Shown: one piece after another, positions 19,590-30,200 of the stretch
How the letters are laid out: the number at the start of each line of letters is the position of its first letter
Numbering within the stretch: position 1 is the first letter of the stretch
NCBI GenBank assembly: GCA_029834535.1
Contig: JAQMWT010000177.1
Coordinates: 75,001 to 138,366 of the forward strand
Reading direction: 5' to 3'
Length of the DNA: 63,366 bases
Source of the DNA: Chrysophaeum taylorii
Lineage: Eukaryota > Sar > Pelagophyceae > Pelagomonadales > Pelagomonadaceae
Position numbers and translations under genes: made by a program
Notes under the pieces: generated by a model
The model's database searches: none
Told to the model about the DNA's origin: nothing
What the model saw: only the letters and a program-made list of their open reading frames with translations

Positions 19590-21122
19590 CTATCTAACGG
19601 ACCGTAACGCTCGGTCAAAAAAAGCCTCGAGTTCGGCAAGCGCAGCAAGGTTTTCGAAGAGAAGGCCTCTTCGAGCGTCGAGGCGGGCTCTGATTGCGGC
19701 CCGGCGCGAGGGATCGTTCGCAATGTTTACCGCCAACTCGACGTATCCGCGGGTGTCGGGGGCAAGGCAGCAATCGCGCATACCGAGGATCTCGTAGAGC
19801 GCACGAGTGAGGCCGGGGCGCTTCGAGGGCCCGGGTTCCCGCGCGACGACAGGGGTGCCGGCCTCGAAGGCGTCGAGGGTGGTGATTGATCCGCCGAACG
19901 GAAAGGGCTCGAGGGCGACGTGAGCGCCACCGAAGAGTTGGACGTACTCTCCGAGCGGAAGCGTCGGCACTCGGACGAGTCTGTTGTTGTCGCGCGCGAG
20001 ATGTTCGAGCCGCCCAACGAGGGCGGAGCAGTTGCGGACGACCACCACGGCGCGGGGGTCGGCGCTCAAGATGCCCACGATGGCCTCGTCGAACTCGGGG
20101 TGGTACTTGAGGCAGTGCTGAGGGCACGCGTATATCGTGCTGTTGGACACCAAATCGCGCAACGCGGGTGAAGCGGCCTGGAACCGGTCTCGCGTCCACC
20201 CGCGAAGCTGGCCCGATTCGTTTTTGCGGTAGAAGGCCCCCATCGTATCGAGGCGCACGAGTTGCTCGGAGTAGCGGACGCCGGCCTCGAGGTCGGGCTC
20301 GGCGGCGTCCATGAGCAAATAATAGTCGAGAGCGTCGGGGATGCCCGACGTGGTTGGGTGTCCCCAGAACGCCATTTGAAGCGGCGCGAGGCGCGCAAAG
20401 GCGAGGGCGTAGCTGAAGGGCTCCATCCCGATGTCGGCGTAGACGATCCCCTCAAAAGCCTCGGCCTCCAGCGCGTGTCGTGCCTCCCCAAGGTCCGACG
20501 GCAGCGAGACGACCGCATCAGCCCATCCCTCGATGTCGTCGGTGTAAAAGTCGCGCCGTACCTTGCCTCTGACGCGGACGTGCGCGACGACGACCTCGAA
20601 CCGCGCTCTGTCCAGCTGCTCGATGATTCCGCCCGCCAATCTCCCAATCGCCGAGTTGCAGAACCAGCTCGACACAAACGCTAGCCGCCGCCGCCGCCGC
20701 CGCCGCAGACTCGTCATCTGTCCGCGGGCGCGCAACAGCGGCGCGTACAATAGGCCCCACTCGCGCAACGACGTCGCGACTTGCGTCCCCGTTGCTCCCG
20801 TGAACGCGAGCCGCCAGTGCGGCTGTCGCACCCTGAGCTCGGTCGGAGCCGCCTCGCGCAGCTCGCGGCTGCGTCGCGCAAACCTGTCGACGGCCGCGGG
20901 ATCCGGCGCGAGCTCGGCGATGCTCAATTCGGCGAGCTCGTCCATGTCGCCGCTCCTCTTGACGAGTTCCCACGCGCACTCGGCCTCCATGATTCGGTGT
21001 CGCTCGCAGAACGACATCGTGCACGCGACGCTGCTGCATTCGAACGCCACCACGCTCCCGTCGCCGAGCTCGACGTCTAACGCCGTCGCGAAGAACGCGA
21101 ATGACCACGTCACCTTCAACAT
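19590..21122 (-). CDS. GT41 (O-GlcNAc transferase/SPINDLY-like) glycosyltransferase, catalytic region without TPRs
   Basis: A 510-residue protein from ATG 21122. The GT41 catalytic halves are visible: FVSSWFCNSAIGRLAGG, then EGIVYADIGMEPFSYALAFARLAPLQMAFWGHPTTSG. The C-terminal half has YACPQHCLKYHPEFDEAI and the donor-binding LPLGEYVQLFGGAHVALEPFPFGGSITTLDAFEAGTPVVA. There is no tetratricopeptide array, unlike OGT and SPY. The N-terminal 100 residues have Cys residues and a hydrophobic start (KVTWSFAFFATALDVEL) that might target the secretory route. Intracellular protein glycosylation is the family role; acceptor and sugar (GlcNAc or fucose) cannot be told. Its stop lies 11 bp before the fibrillin start. 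Confidence 0.82.
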   Translation of the reverse strand: MLKVTWSFAFFATALDVELGDGSVVAFECSSVACTMSFCERHRIMEAECAWELVKRSGDMDELAELSIAELAPDPAAVDRFARRSRELREAAPTELRVRQPHWRLAFTGATGTQVATSLREWGLLYAPLLRARGQMTSLRRRRRRRLAFVSSWFCNSAIGRLAGGIIEQLDRARFEVVVAHVRVRGKVRRDFYTDDIEGWADAVVSLPSDLGEARHALEAEAFEGIVYADIGMEPFSYALAFARLAPLQMAFWGHPTTSGIPDALDYYLLMDAAEPDLEAGVRYSEQLVRLDTMGAFYRKNESGQLRGWTRDRFQAASPALRDLVSNSTIYACPQHCLKYHPEFDEAIVGILSADPRAVVVVRNCSALVGRLEHLARDNNRLVRVPTLPLGEYVQLFGGAHVALEPFPFGGSITTLDAFEAGTPVVAREPGPSKRPGLTRALYEILGMRDCCLAPDTRGYVELAVNIANDPSRRAAIRARLDARRGLLFENLAALAELEAFFDRALRSVR

Positions 21123-21363
21123 TAACTACTCCAAAGAACAACACCGCCTGACGACCGTTATAAAAATTAGTACTACCTACAGTAGTAGTAGTAGATTGGA
21201 GTGGAAAGAAACACCGTCGTCACCGTCGTCGTCATGATCGACGACGGCCCCTCTTGAGACTCCCGCGACGACGACCGCACGGCATCAGATAAGCGTTCTT
21301 GTCGAGATCGTCGACCGGCGCGCGAAGCCTCCCCCCCTCCTCTCTCTAGAGCGCCAGCCAGCG

Positions 21364-21937
21364 ATGTGTCGAAACGCCGAGCGTCTCCTGGAATGCGGCA
21401 TAAAGCTGTTAGCGATCGATTTCGACCAAACCCTCGTAAGCACGCACACGGGCGGCGTCTGGCAAAAAACGGCGGAGATTCTCGCGACTCGCGTGCGGCC
21501 CTGCATCAAGCGCCTCGTCCAAACGGCCGTGGCGAACGGAATCAGCGTCGCGATCGTCACCTTCTCGCCGCAGGTCAAGCTGATAAGCGAGGTGCTCGCG
21601 CTCACATTCCCCAAGGACTCGCACCAGGCGAGTGACCCGCGAGCCCCTCTTAATCGGTGCGCAGATTCTGGTACGGGGCCTCGACAACAGCTGGCCGTAC
21701 GAAGGCGACGGCACCGGCGAAGGCAAGCAACCACACATGGCCTCCGTCGCCGAGGAGCTCGCTTACTTTCGCTCCACCTACATCAGCAGAAAGTCCACCT
21801 TGCTCATCGATGACGACATGAGAAACATCGATCTCGCTCTTCGGCACGGTGTCAACGCAGTCCTCTGCAGCCCCCAGGATCCGACGAGCGTCGAGCGCGG
21901 GATCGACGCCTTGCTGTCCAGCACCGGCGTTCCATGA
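21364..21937 (+). CDS. HAD-like phosphatase-type protein, two exons
   Basis: Exons 21364-21627 and 21665-21937 give 178 residues. Exon 1 contains the HAD nucleophile motif AIDFDQTLVSTHTGG (DxDxT) and VAIVTFSPQ (motif II Thr). Exon 2 begins ILVRGLDNSWPYEG and carries STLLIDDDMRNIDLALRHGV, the acidic motif IV with the usual following helix. The family is a small uncharacterised HAD group seen in protists. The frame change between exons is solved by a 37-nt GC-AG intron that restores a smooth sequence (FPKDSHQ then ILVRG). Substrate unknown. The gene is divergent from the GT41 gene. Confidence 0.7.
21628..21664 (+). other. 37-nt GC-AG intron
   Basis: The exon ends CAG, the intron reads GCGAGT...TGCGCAG, and the next exon starts ATT. 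The donor matches the GC-donor consensus (AG|GCAAGT-like) and no GT donor gives the required frame. Length is 1 mod 3, as needed to join the two halves of the HAD domain. Confidence 0.6.
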
Positions 21938-22256
21938 CGACGACGAGGACGACGACACGCGCGACCGACTCGTCCGAGTCCAATGCGGATGGCTTCCGGA
22001 AATGTTACATACTTTCCTATCTCCCGCATCAGGTTTTACTACTCTTAAGCGCCGTGGCGCCGCCGCGATGCGGGCGTGCCGAAGCAGGCCGTTTTCGTGA
22101 CACTCCTGGTCGATCGATCGATCGATCGGAATGACGCGCTAAGAACAAGCTTTTTAACGAACTTAGCCTTTTTTTTTTTTTTTGCGGATGTCTTTTAAAA
22201 CTGAAGAGGGATAAGAAGGCGTCTTACGTTGTGCCAGACAACAAGATAATCAATGG
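21938..22256. other. Intergenic spacer
   Basis: 319 bp with a GATC tetranucleotide run (22111-22130) and a T16 tract (about 22168-22184). Holds the 3' ends of two convergent genes; nothing else seen. Confidence 0.7.
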
Positions 22257-22948
22257 TCAATTGTCCCAGTCTTCCAGGAAGTCTTCGTCCGGCAGGATGC
22301 CGCCGGTCACTTCCCGACTGTACTTGCGGCGGCTTAGTGGTACATCGTCGCTATCCCATTCGGCGGTGACGAAGTCGTCGTCTGCTTGAACCATTCTTCT
22401 TTTGTCGTTTGATGCCGCGTCGCGTTTGGCGACCTCGGGTGCCTTACTACTCTGGTGCGTGGGGGCGTGTTGCTGCTCTTCTTGGGCGCGGCGAGCCGAC
22501 GCTTCAAGCGCCTGGCGCGCGCTGATCCGGCGGATCTCTTGGATATCTTTGCTTCGCGCGAGCCGCGCCTTTTCGGCAGCCATCGTGCTTTCGAGGTCTT
22601 CGTCGTCGCTCGAGTCTTCTCGCTCTTCTTTCTTTCGCCCCCCCTTGCGCGCGCGCGGCTTGCGACCGCCTTCTTCGAGGCGACGCGCGAGAGCCGATTT
22701 GGGTCGAACGCCCTTTTTGCGCTTTGGGCCGAAGTCGATGTCGAGCTCGTCGCCGCCGGCGCCGCGCCGCGCGATCTTCGCGGCGGGGAGGTTGTCTTTG
22801 ATCGATTCCTTGGTCGCGTCGTCGTCGTCGTCGACCATCTTCTCCGCGGCCGAAATCTCCTTGGCCGGCGGCGGCGGCGGCGGCGACTTCTTGGAAGAAG
22901 ATGATGGGTCGCTCGACATTTTCTTTTTCGTTGTTTTCTCCCCCGGCG

Positions 22949-22980
<32 letters not shown>

Positions 22981-24350
22981 GTCGTCGTCGGGATGATGCG
23001 GACCCGACTCGTTTCCTCTTCGCGCGCCAGGTCGATCTCGTTCTCGAACTCGACGTCGTCGTGCGACGGCGGGTTGCGACGCACCTCGACGGTGCGTTTG
23101 GACGAATCGTCGTCGTCGATATTGTCCTTGTTTTTATCGCGCTTGATCCGCGCCTCGGCGCGCTGGCGAGCCGCGCGCTGCTGGATCGTTTCTCCCTTGG
23201 AGGTGCCGTGCTGCTCTAGCAGGTAGTCGTCGCCTTCTTTGGTCTCTTCGACGTTATCCCCCCAGGACCGGCGCGTGCCGTCGTCGTCGCGTGCGACCTC
23301 CGAATCGAAGCTGTCTCGGGTGCTCGAGCGTCGCCGCTTCTCCTCTTCGCGCGATCGCCGGTACTCGCGACTCTGGCCAGAGTCGTAGTTCGCGACCGCT
23401 TTCCGCGGCTCCTCGCCCTTGTCGCGACGCGGATTCGGACGACGCCGCTGCTGCTGCCTTTTTTCGAGCCCGACGTCGTACCGCTCGGGACTTTCGCGCC
23501 ATCGTCGTTGGTCGTCCCGCCGCGAGCGGTCTGGCGTTTCGCGTCGATGATCGTTCTCGTCGTCGTCGTCGTATTGGGGCCGTTCGCGCCGCCAGCGTCG
23601 ATCGCCGGCATCGTACCGAGACCGCTGGGGCGGCTTTTCGCGCCGTCTCTGCTCGTCGTCTCCGCGTGTCCACTCGTTGGTGTCGCCGCGCTCGTCGTCG
23701 TCGTCGTCGTCGTCGTCGCTCCTCCAAGTCGTCGCGCGTTTCGGCGTTGTCGATTTTTTTGGCGTCATCTTGTCCTCGTAATGATCATTGCGACGACGAT
23801 CATCGTCGTCGCCGCGATCCCGGAGAATGCCGTCGAGCTCCGAGTCGAGCCGTTGCAAGTCGTCGCCGTTTTCGTCGTCGCGCTTCTTGTCGTAGACGCT
23901 CTCGTATTGGAAGAGGCGCTCGTCCGTCGGAGAAGGAGCCGCTCCCGCGGCCACCTTGGAGGAGGAAGGCTGTTGCTTGGCCGCCTCCTTGGCCTCGTCG
24001 ACGAGGTTCCGCAAGCCTTGAATCCAGCGCTCGCGGTCGGTCGGATTGAGGGCGCGCAAGACGTAGCTCCGCGACGGGTGGTCGACGACGAAGCACGTCG
24101 GGGTCACCTCTCGGACCTCCGAGATGTCGCGCAAAAACATCCAGCCGTGGGCCTCCTTCTCCGACCTGTGCTTATAATAGCAAAGCACTAAGTTTTTGCT
24201 GGTCTCCGACTTGCGCTCGAACTTGCCGCCCTCAATGTACTGGACGCGGAACCACCGCTTCGTCTGCGTTCCCGTCAGCCCCAGGCGGTACCCCGTCAGC
24301 CGCTTGTCCTTGAGCAACCAGCCCTCCATGGACGCAACGTCTACCCCCAT
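22257..24350 (-). CDS. PH-domain protein with long charged disordered region
   Basis: 697 residues from ATG 24350. Residues 7-118 are a clear pleckstrin-homology domain: MEGWLLKDKR start, KRWFRVQ strand, LVLCYYKHRSEKEAHG, and the closing helix Trp (DRERWIQGLRNL). The remainder is low-complexity: Asp, Arg and Glu-rich stretches, a threonine run from a GTC microsatellite at about 22948-22990, and basic clusters (KRKKGVRPKSALARRL). The C-terminus has an acidic conserved-looking tail (DDDFVTAEWDSDDVPLSRR and ILPDEDFLEDWDN). Phosphoinositide binding at a membrane is the likely role of the PH domain; the disordered part may bind partners or RNA. Confidence 0.75.
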
Positions 24351-24477
24351 CTTGACGACGACGACGACGACGGATCTTGCTGCTGAAAAAGTGATAAGTC
24401 TTCTTATGAGCAGCCCGCGAAACGGCTCCGTCGTTGATTGAATGAGGGCCTCTTTTTAGGTTAAAACAAGTGCAGGC

Positions 24478-24786
24478 CAGTAAGTTCACCTACTCCCAAT
24501 CTCTAACCCCAGTAAATTCGGTGTAAACCCAATCTCTAACCCCAGTAAGTTCGGCGTAAACCCACACTCACCCCACTCTCCTGCGAGCTCGTCGCTCTCA
24601 CCCCCGCCAATCAAAGCTGCTTTGATCCGCACACGCCGCCAAGCTTTGAGTTTACTCTAAAAGCCCCAGTAAGTTCACACTTGGTCTCAGTAAGTTCACC
24701 TGGTCACTAAGTTCTTCTAGTCCCAATCTCCAACCTCAGTAAGTTCACCTGGTTCCAGTAAGTTCACCTGGTCCCAGTAAGTTTAC
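24478..24786. repeat. Minisatellite with AGTAAGTTCACCTGGT-type units
   Basis: About eight copies of cCAGTAAGTTC or close variants occur between 24478 and 24780, some followed by ACCTGGTC and others by CCAATCTCTAACC. Spacing is 20-30 bp in the best part (24735-24786). The array lies directly downstream, in the minus sense, of the helicase remnant and may be part of the same element. Confidence 0.7.
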
Positions 24787-24821
24787 CTATAGTGCGCGTG
24801 TAGACGCTGGGAGGGGGCTTA

Positions 24822-25385
24822 TCAGTATTGCGCAGCACGTGTGGAGTAGGGTGGAGTCGTCGACCAAGAAGAGGATATCCTTGGGGTTGCCGATCGACAG
24901 AGAGCCACGTAGAGCTGGACGTGGCAGAAGACGGGCTTCGCCAAGAGGATGCCGACCTCGCGGGGCGTCTGGCCCTGGCTCTTGGTGATCGTTTGGCGTC
25001 GGCGGGCCTTACGGGATACAGGTTGGAGGAGCCTCGGTGACAACAACACGATCGATCATGTATCCGGTACCGTTGCAGTGGCCGTGCGACGGGTCGAGGT
25101 TGCGAAGACTTTGAGGTCGCGATCAAAGTCAGCATGCCGTTGGTTGTCAGGGAGTTCAAAACTCGACTCTTGAGAGCGAGGCGTCGTCTTCCGACCCAGC
25201 CTAGTCAGCCGAAAAGAACTCCGACGCCTCGTCTCCGGGAAAAAAAGGCCGCGGTCATGCGCGCGTTGTCAGCATCGACAACATCGTTTCGACGGGGCGT
25301 GAGAATGGCGCGCTGAAAGAGCCGCCGCGGGTCGTGGAAATAGTCTGCGAGGTCGCCGTAGACGGCTTGGAGGATCACTGTCTGG
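24822..25385 (-). pseudogene. Helitron/Pif1-type helicase remnant, C-terminal part
   Basis: Read on the minus strand across several frames, this matches the end of Helitron-encoded Pif1-family helicases in the right order. First VYGDLADYFHDP and LFQRAILTPRRNDVVDADN (near 25200-25370), then HCNGTGYMIDRVVVTEAP (near 25040-25090), then QTITKSQGQTPREVGILL and KPVFCHVQLYVALCRS (near 24880-24990), the helicase motif V/VI region. Frameshifts and a stop separate the parts, so it is not functional. The replication-initiator half is absent. Confidence 0.75.
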
Positions 25386-25522
25386 CTCTCGTGCCTACCT
25401 GATCCTTACTCTCGCGCCTACCTGATCCTTACCCTAAATCGAGGGACAAACAAACAGACAGACAGACAGACAGACAAACATCTGTCGATTAGTAGTTAGG
25501 ACAGACAGAGGTGGTTGGCCGG

Positions 25523-27055
25523 ATGATGATGATCAAGGAGCGGGTGGAGTTTCCGCTGCAAGAGTGCCCGACGTCGGTGTGCGTGTTGGGGGCGTTCGTG
25601 GTCGTGGGGGGCGCCGACGGGTCGGTCGTGGTGTTCGGAAAGCAGGGCGGGCCCCAGATAATCGGGCGGCTGTTCGCGCGGGGGCTGAACAACAGGCTTC
25701 TCGTGACGATCGTCGAGTCGCGAGGGATCGCTTACGCGGGGGCCCTGAAGGGCTCGACGGACGTGCTGGTGTTCGAGGTGTGCGGGTGGCCGCAGCTCGT
25801 GGATCGCAGGAGTGACCCCAAGTTGCGGGGGCTCGCGGCGTGCGACGGAAGACGCCTGCTCTGCGGTCGCGGGACGACGTCGTGTCACGTGTGGCAAGTC
25901 GATCCGTGGTCGATCCTGTTCTCGGTGTCGATGTCGGCGAGCGTCATGACCGGCGGGTTCTGCTGCGACGACGTGTTCCTCAAGGCCAGCGACCACGACG
26001 TCCGGCTCGCGAGGGATAAAACGTCGACGTCGTACGTCCCGTCGACTAAGGACGTCGTCGAGGTCGCCGAGCTCGCGCCCGGCGCGCACTTTTTGCTCGG
26101 GGGGAGCGAATCGCTCTCTGTCGCCGAGCTCGAGGGTGGCCGCGCGGTGCGCCGGCGCGAAGACCTCGCGCTCCCGATCCACGCGAAAGACGGGCGTCGG
26201 TCCGAGCCGACGACGATATCGGCGATACGCCACGCGCCCGGGTGCGGTTTGAGCATCGTCGTGTGTTCGACGGCCGTGGCCCTCTACGACGTCGCGAGGC
26301 ACGAGCTCGTCGAACTCGGCGGCGTGCGTCCCTCGGTGGTCGCCGCGGCCGTGGGCGAGGGCTGTTGCGCCTTGGCGTCGTGGGACGCCAAGCGAAAGAC
26401 GGGCGCGATCGAGCTCGGACGATTGCTCCCGACGGCGGCGTTTTTCGACTCCCCCCCTCCAAAAGCGCCGCCGAGCCTCGTCTTCGAAGACGATGACATC
26501 GTCGTCGTCAAGGCCAAGGGGGTCTGCGGCTCGCGAGTCCCGCTCTCCGAAAGAAACGCTCTCGAGCCGCCGACGGCGAGCGTATCGCCGAAGCGCGCTC
26601 GAAAGGACGCGGCGACGCACTCCTCCAACAAGAAGAAAAAGAAGAAAGACGGCGACGACAAGTCGGCCCCTCCGCGGGAAGAAGAGGCGGCCGCCAGGTC
26701 CGCTCCCCTCCCGCCCATCGAAGAAGGAGAAGAAGAAGAAGAAGGAGAAGAAGTGGACGCGGCGCCTTCTTCGGCTTCGTCTTCGTCTTCTTTTCTCCCT
26801 CCGCGACGGCGAGAGAGACCCCCCATCGTGCCGCTCCTCGCGATCGCCGCGTCCCTCGACATTCCCAGGATGCAGGCGGCGCCGCCGGCACCCGCGGAGG
26901 AGGATGAGGGCCGCGATCCCGGAACGGGGCCGAGTCCCCAATTGCAGCTCGCGCGAGCCCTGGCGACCAAGGATCCGGAGACGATCGCGCTCACGCGCAC
27001 GCGCCTCGAGTTTGAAGCGCAATGCGCCTCGCTCCTCAAGCAATACGGGTTCTGA
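25523..27055 (+). CDS. WD40-like beta-propeller protein with charged C-terminal tail
   Basis: 510 residues. The frame opens with GTG at 25511; ATG 25523 (followed by two more ATGs) is chosen. The first 320 residues show repeated strand patterns of a beta-propeller: FVVVGGADGSVVVF, then KGSTDVLVFEV, and a conserved LRGLAACDGRRLLCGRGTTSCHVWQVDP typical of an uncharacterised algal/oomycete WD-like family. Residues 340-450 are Lys, Glu and Ser-rich and disordered, with a basic cluster KKKKKKDGDDK suggesting a nuclear signal. The C-terminus (LARALATKDPETIALTRTRLEFEAQ) is helical. The exact partner complex is unknown. An ACAG microsatellite (25448-25478) lies just upstream. Confidence 0.65.
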   Translation: MMMIKERVEFPLQECPTSVCVLGAFVVVGGADGSVVVFGKQGGPQIIGRLFARGLNNRLLVTIVESRGIAYAGALKGSTDVLVFEVCGWPQLVDRRSDPKLRGLAACDGRRLLCGRGTTSCHVWQVDPWSILFSVSMSASVMTGGFCCDDVFLKASDHDVRLARDKTSTSYVPSTKDVVEVAELAPGAHFLLGGSESLSVAELEGGRAVRRREDLALPIHAKDGRRSEPTTISAIRHAPGCGLSIVVCSTAVALYDVARHELVELGGVRPSVVAAAVGEGCCALASWDAKRKTGAIELGRLLPTAAFFDSPPPKAPPSLVFEDDDIVVVKAKGVCGSRVPLSERNALEPPTASVSPKRARKDAATHSSNKKKKKKDGDDKSAPPREEEAAARSAPLPPIEEGEEEEEGEEVDAAPSSASSSSSFLPPRRRERPPIVPLLAIAASLDIPRMQAAPPAPAEEDEGRDPGTGPSPQLQLARALATKDPETIALTRTRLEFEAQCASLLKQYGF

Positions 27056-27200
27056 GATAATAAAACTTCTTGTCCTTGAGGAAGGCCCACCACCGAAATA
27101 ATACATATTAATAATGGAGCGGCCGTGGACCTCCCTCCACCAGGCAACGAACAAACAAACAAAGAAACAAAGAAACAAAGCAGGAGAAGGTGTTTGTTTC

Positions 27201-30200
27201 CTAGGGTTGTGGTGAAAGGCCGGTGTCCGGCAGAAGCGGGTCTTGGTGTTGTTGGTCGGCGAGGGCGTCGTCGTGCTGCTTGGCCCGTTTTGGGGGTGGG
27301 GGCGGGAGATGGTCGTCGGTCGGCGCGGGATAGTTTCGGTCGAGGAGGTTGATGAGGTCGTCGACGGCGCGCTTGGTGGCGGCTTGGAGGTGGGGAGGCG
27401 CGTCGAGGACGTCTCGACGGCACTGTTTTAAGAGCTTGGGTCTGACCTTGTCGAAGTGGGCCTTGACAACGGGCTCGAGGCCCTCGGGGGGGCGGCGAAG
27501 GTGGTCGTTGATGGCGTAGCGGATCGTTTTGAGGCGAAGGTCGGCGTTGAGGGCCGCGGAGGCGCTCGAGCCCTCGGGCGTGCCGCGCTGCAGATCGCGA
27601 CCGGGTTCGTTGAAGTACGGCTCGGCGACGAGAATCTCTGCCTGGATCGAGAGGAGAATCTGGCGGAGGTTCGAGGTCTTAGGGTTCCACTTTTGGGTTT
27701 CGTCGGCCGCGTGCCAGGTCCCGAGGAGCGAGAGGCAGACCTTGCCGTCGGCGTAGAGATTAGGGTTAAATCTGGCGAGGCCGTTCCCGGTCGTCACGAG
27801 CTGGACGAGGGGCGGGAGAGCCGGATAGGATGAAACGTAGAAGACGTCGAAGACGAAGAGGCCGCCAAAGTAGGGGGTGTCGACGGGGCCGGCGACGCAG
27901 CATCGAGCCGTCTGAAGGTTGCTCTCGTCGAATCGCGCGAAGACCGAGCCGTCGACGTGGGGCGGCGGCACGTCGCGCTCGAGGCGCCTCAGCTCGCGCT
28001 GGAGATGTTTGACGGTGGCGCTCGGTCGATCGCGGAAGTAATAGTCAGAAATGGTTCCCGGGGGCACGAGGTCCACGGCGGGGACTCGGGAATCAAAGGC
28101 GGCGGCGTAGTCGGCCTCGACGTCCTCGGTCGCCTTCAGCTTGGCGATCGCCGCGTCGAGGGCCGCGACGGTCGCGTCGGGGGCGCGGGGGTTTTGTTCT
28201 GGTTGTTCTGGTTGTTGAATTGCGGGGATGTTGGTAGCAGCCAAAACCTTGTAGGCGTCGAAGTCGGCGGTCTGGGCCGCCGAGGCGAGCGCGTCGGGCC
28301 TCCGAGCGTGAACTTTGATCGCGAGCTGGACGAGGTGCGACGCGAGGAGGGGTCGGTCGAAGCCCCAGCGGTGCCGCGGGTCTTCGACGTCGAGATCTCG
28401 CGGAACCGAAGAAGCCCCACCACCACCACCAAAGGTGTTGAGGAGGCTCAGCGACAAGGAGGCGGCGCGCGAGGCGACGGAATCGCTGCCAAAATCGACG
28501 GGAAGCTCGGCGACGAGCTCGAGCGTCGAGATTGCGATGTCCAGAAATCCCCGCGTCGCGCGGCGTTGGGCGTCGTAGTAGTGCTTGCGGCGCGGGTCGA
28601 GGCGGTCGGCGAGGGTCGTCGTTCCAGGTTTTTCCGGGAGCTTGGCGGCCGCGTCCTCGATCGCCTTGCCGTCGCGAATCCGGTCGACGGCGTCCTCGGC
28701 GCAATAGACGATGTTGTCGAGGCAGGCCGTAGTGATCGAGGCGTTGTCGCGGAGATATTCTTGGAGAGCTTTCTTTGGCTCGCCGAGGGGATGGCGCCAC
28801 AAGCGCAAAAGCAAGTCGTTGATTCTGTGTCGCACGGCGAACTTGTCGAAGCCGTCGTCTCGGTCGACGTCGAGGCCGACGATCGCGTGGAGCTGGGCGT
28901 ACAAGGTGGCGAGGGCGACGGGGAGTTCGGATCGGATCCTTGAATCGTCCATGACCGCCCCGTGGAGCTGGTCCCCCTGGCGGCGGAGGCGGCGTCCGGG
29001 GGCAGCGTAGACGTCGGTCGATCTGTCGGACGACGCGAACATCATCGTCGAGACGACGTCGACGAGCTTCGCGTGGACGACGGGCGAGGTAATCAGGTCG
29101 GGCCGTTTCATGAGCGCGCAGCAGAGGGTCGCGGCGGTCTTGGGGTCGAACAATGACTCGCCAGCAGCAGCCTGGAGCTGGAGGCTCCAGATATCGCAGG
29201 CCCGCTTCACGACCGACGCCGGGACGCGAGAAAACGTCGCGACCGCGTTCTCTCGGCGACTCAGGTCGACGACGAGCTTCGTCGAGGCCGTCGCCACGGC
29301 CCCCGCGACCTCGAGGAGTCGTGGGTCGTGGAGGTGGGTTACCCAGCCCCCGCGGTGGATCATGCCCGCGGCCGCCACGGCGTCCTCGTCGCGGCCGGCG
29401 CGAACGCGTTTGAGCTCGTCGCGCATCGCGTCGGCGACCGCCGCGACCGCGCCGAGAGCGCGCTGCGCGAGCCAGAATATCTCGGTCAAAAAGTCGAGGG
29501 AGCTCGTGCCCCGGAACCCAAGGGGGGTTGCGTTCCGCGAGTCCAGCGACATCTCGACCGCCTTGGCCAGCAGCGCCGCCTCCTCGTCGTCGTCGTCGGT
29601 GTCGGTTCCGGCGGCCGCCGCCGTCGGGTCGTCCGAGACAACCTCGTCCGTCTCGAGCAACGGGGCCTCGTCCGGAAAGCCGCGGCCAAACTTCAACCCA
29701 GCAGTCATGTCGACCTTCCGAAGCAGTCCACGACCCTTGTCGGAGTCTTCGACCAGCGGGGCGGCGAGGCGGAGCGCGACGTACGCCAGATTGAGCCGCG
29801 CCCCGCTCTCTTCACAAACCGCGAGGCCGCGCGCGAGCCACGCCAGAACAGCGTCCTGGCGGCGCTTCTTGTCCACCTTCAAACATTTCTCCACCATCGA
29901 AACGGCCGCGTCCTGGGCACCGTAGAGCTGGGCCCGCAGAAAATTCGCCTGGCGCCGAAACGCCTCGAGCCGGACGCGCGGGAACCCGGGCAGGTCGCGG
30001 AAATAGGCGACGCGCGGCTCCGACGACGAACGCGGCTCCCACAACGCGGCCGTCGGCACGATCGAGGTCACGCCGATCACGGGACCCAAGCACGAGCTCG
30101 AAAACACGTTCTTGTCCGCGACGCGACCCTCCCCCGTCGCGACGGCTTCCGCCTCGAGCGCCGAGCACAGCGCCCGCGCGAGCCCGGCTTCGCCCGCGAT

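Noticed and set aside
22940..22992. CRISPR-like or regulatory repeat array of GTC
   Set aside because: A trinucleotide microsatellite coding for threonine in the PH protein; no spacers and a eukaryotic context.
25496..27178. 560-codon minus-strand open frame opposite the WD40-like gene
   Set aside because: Arg-rich with no motif, caused by GC-rich codon bias; the plus frame has the beta-propeller pattern.
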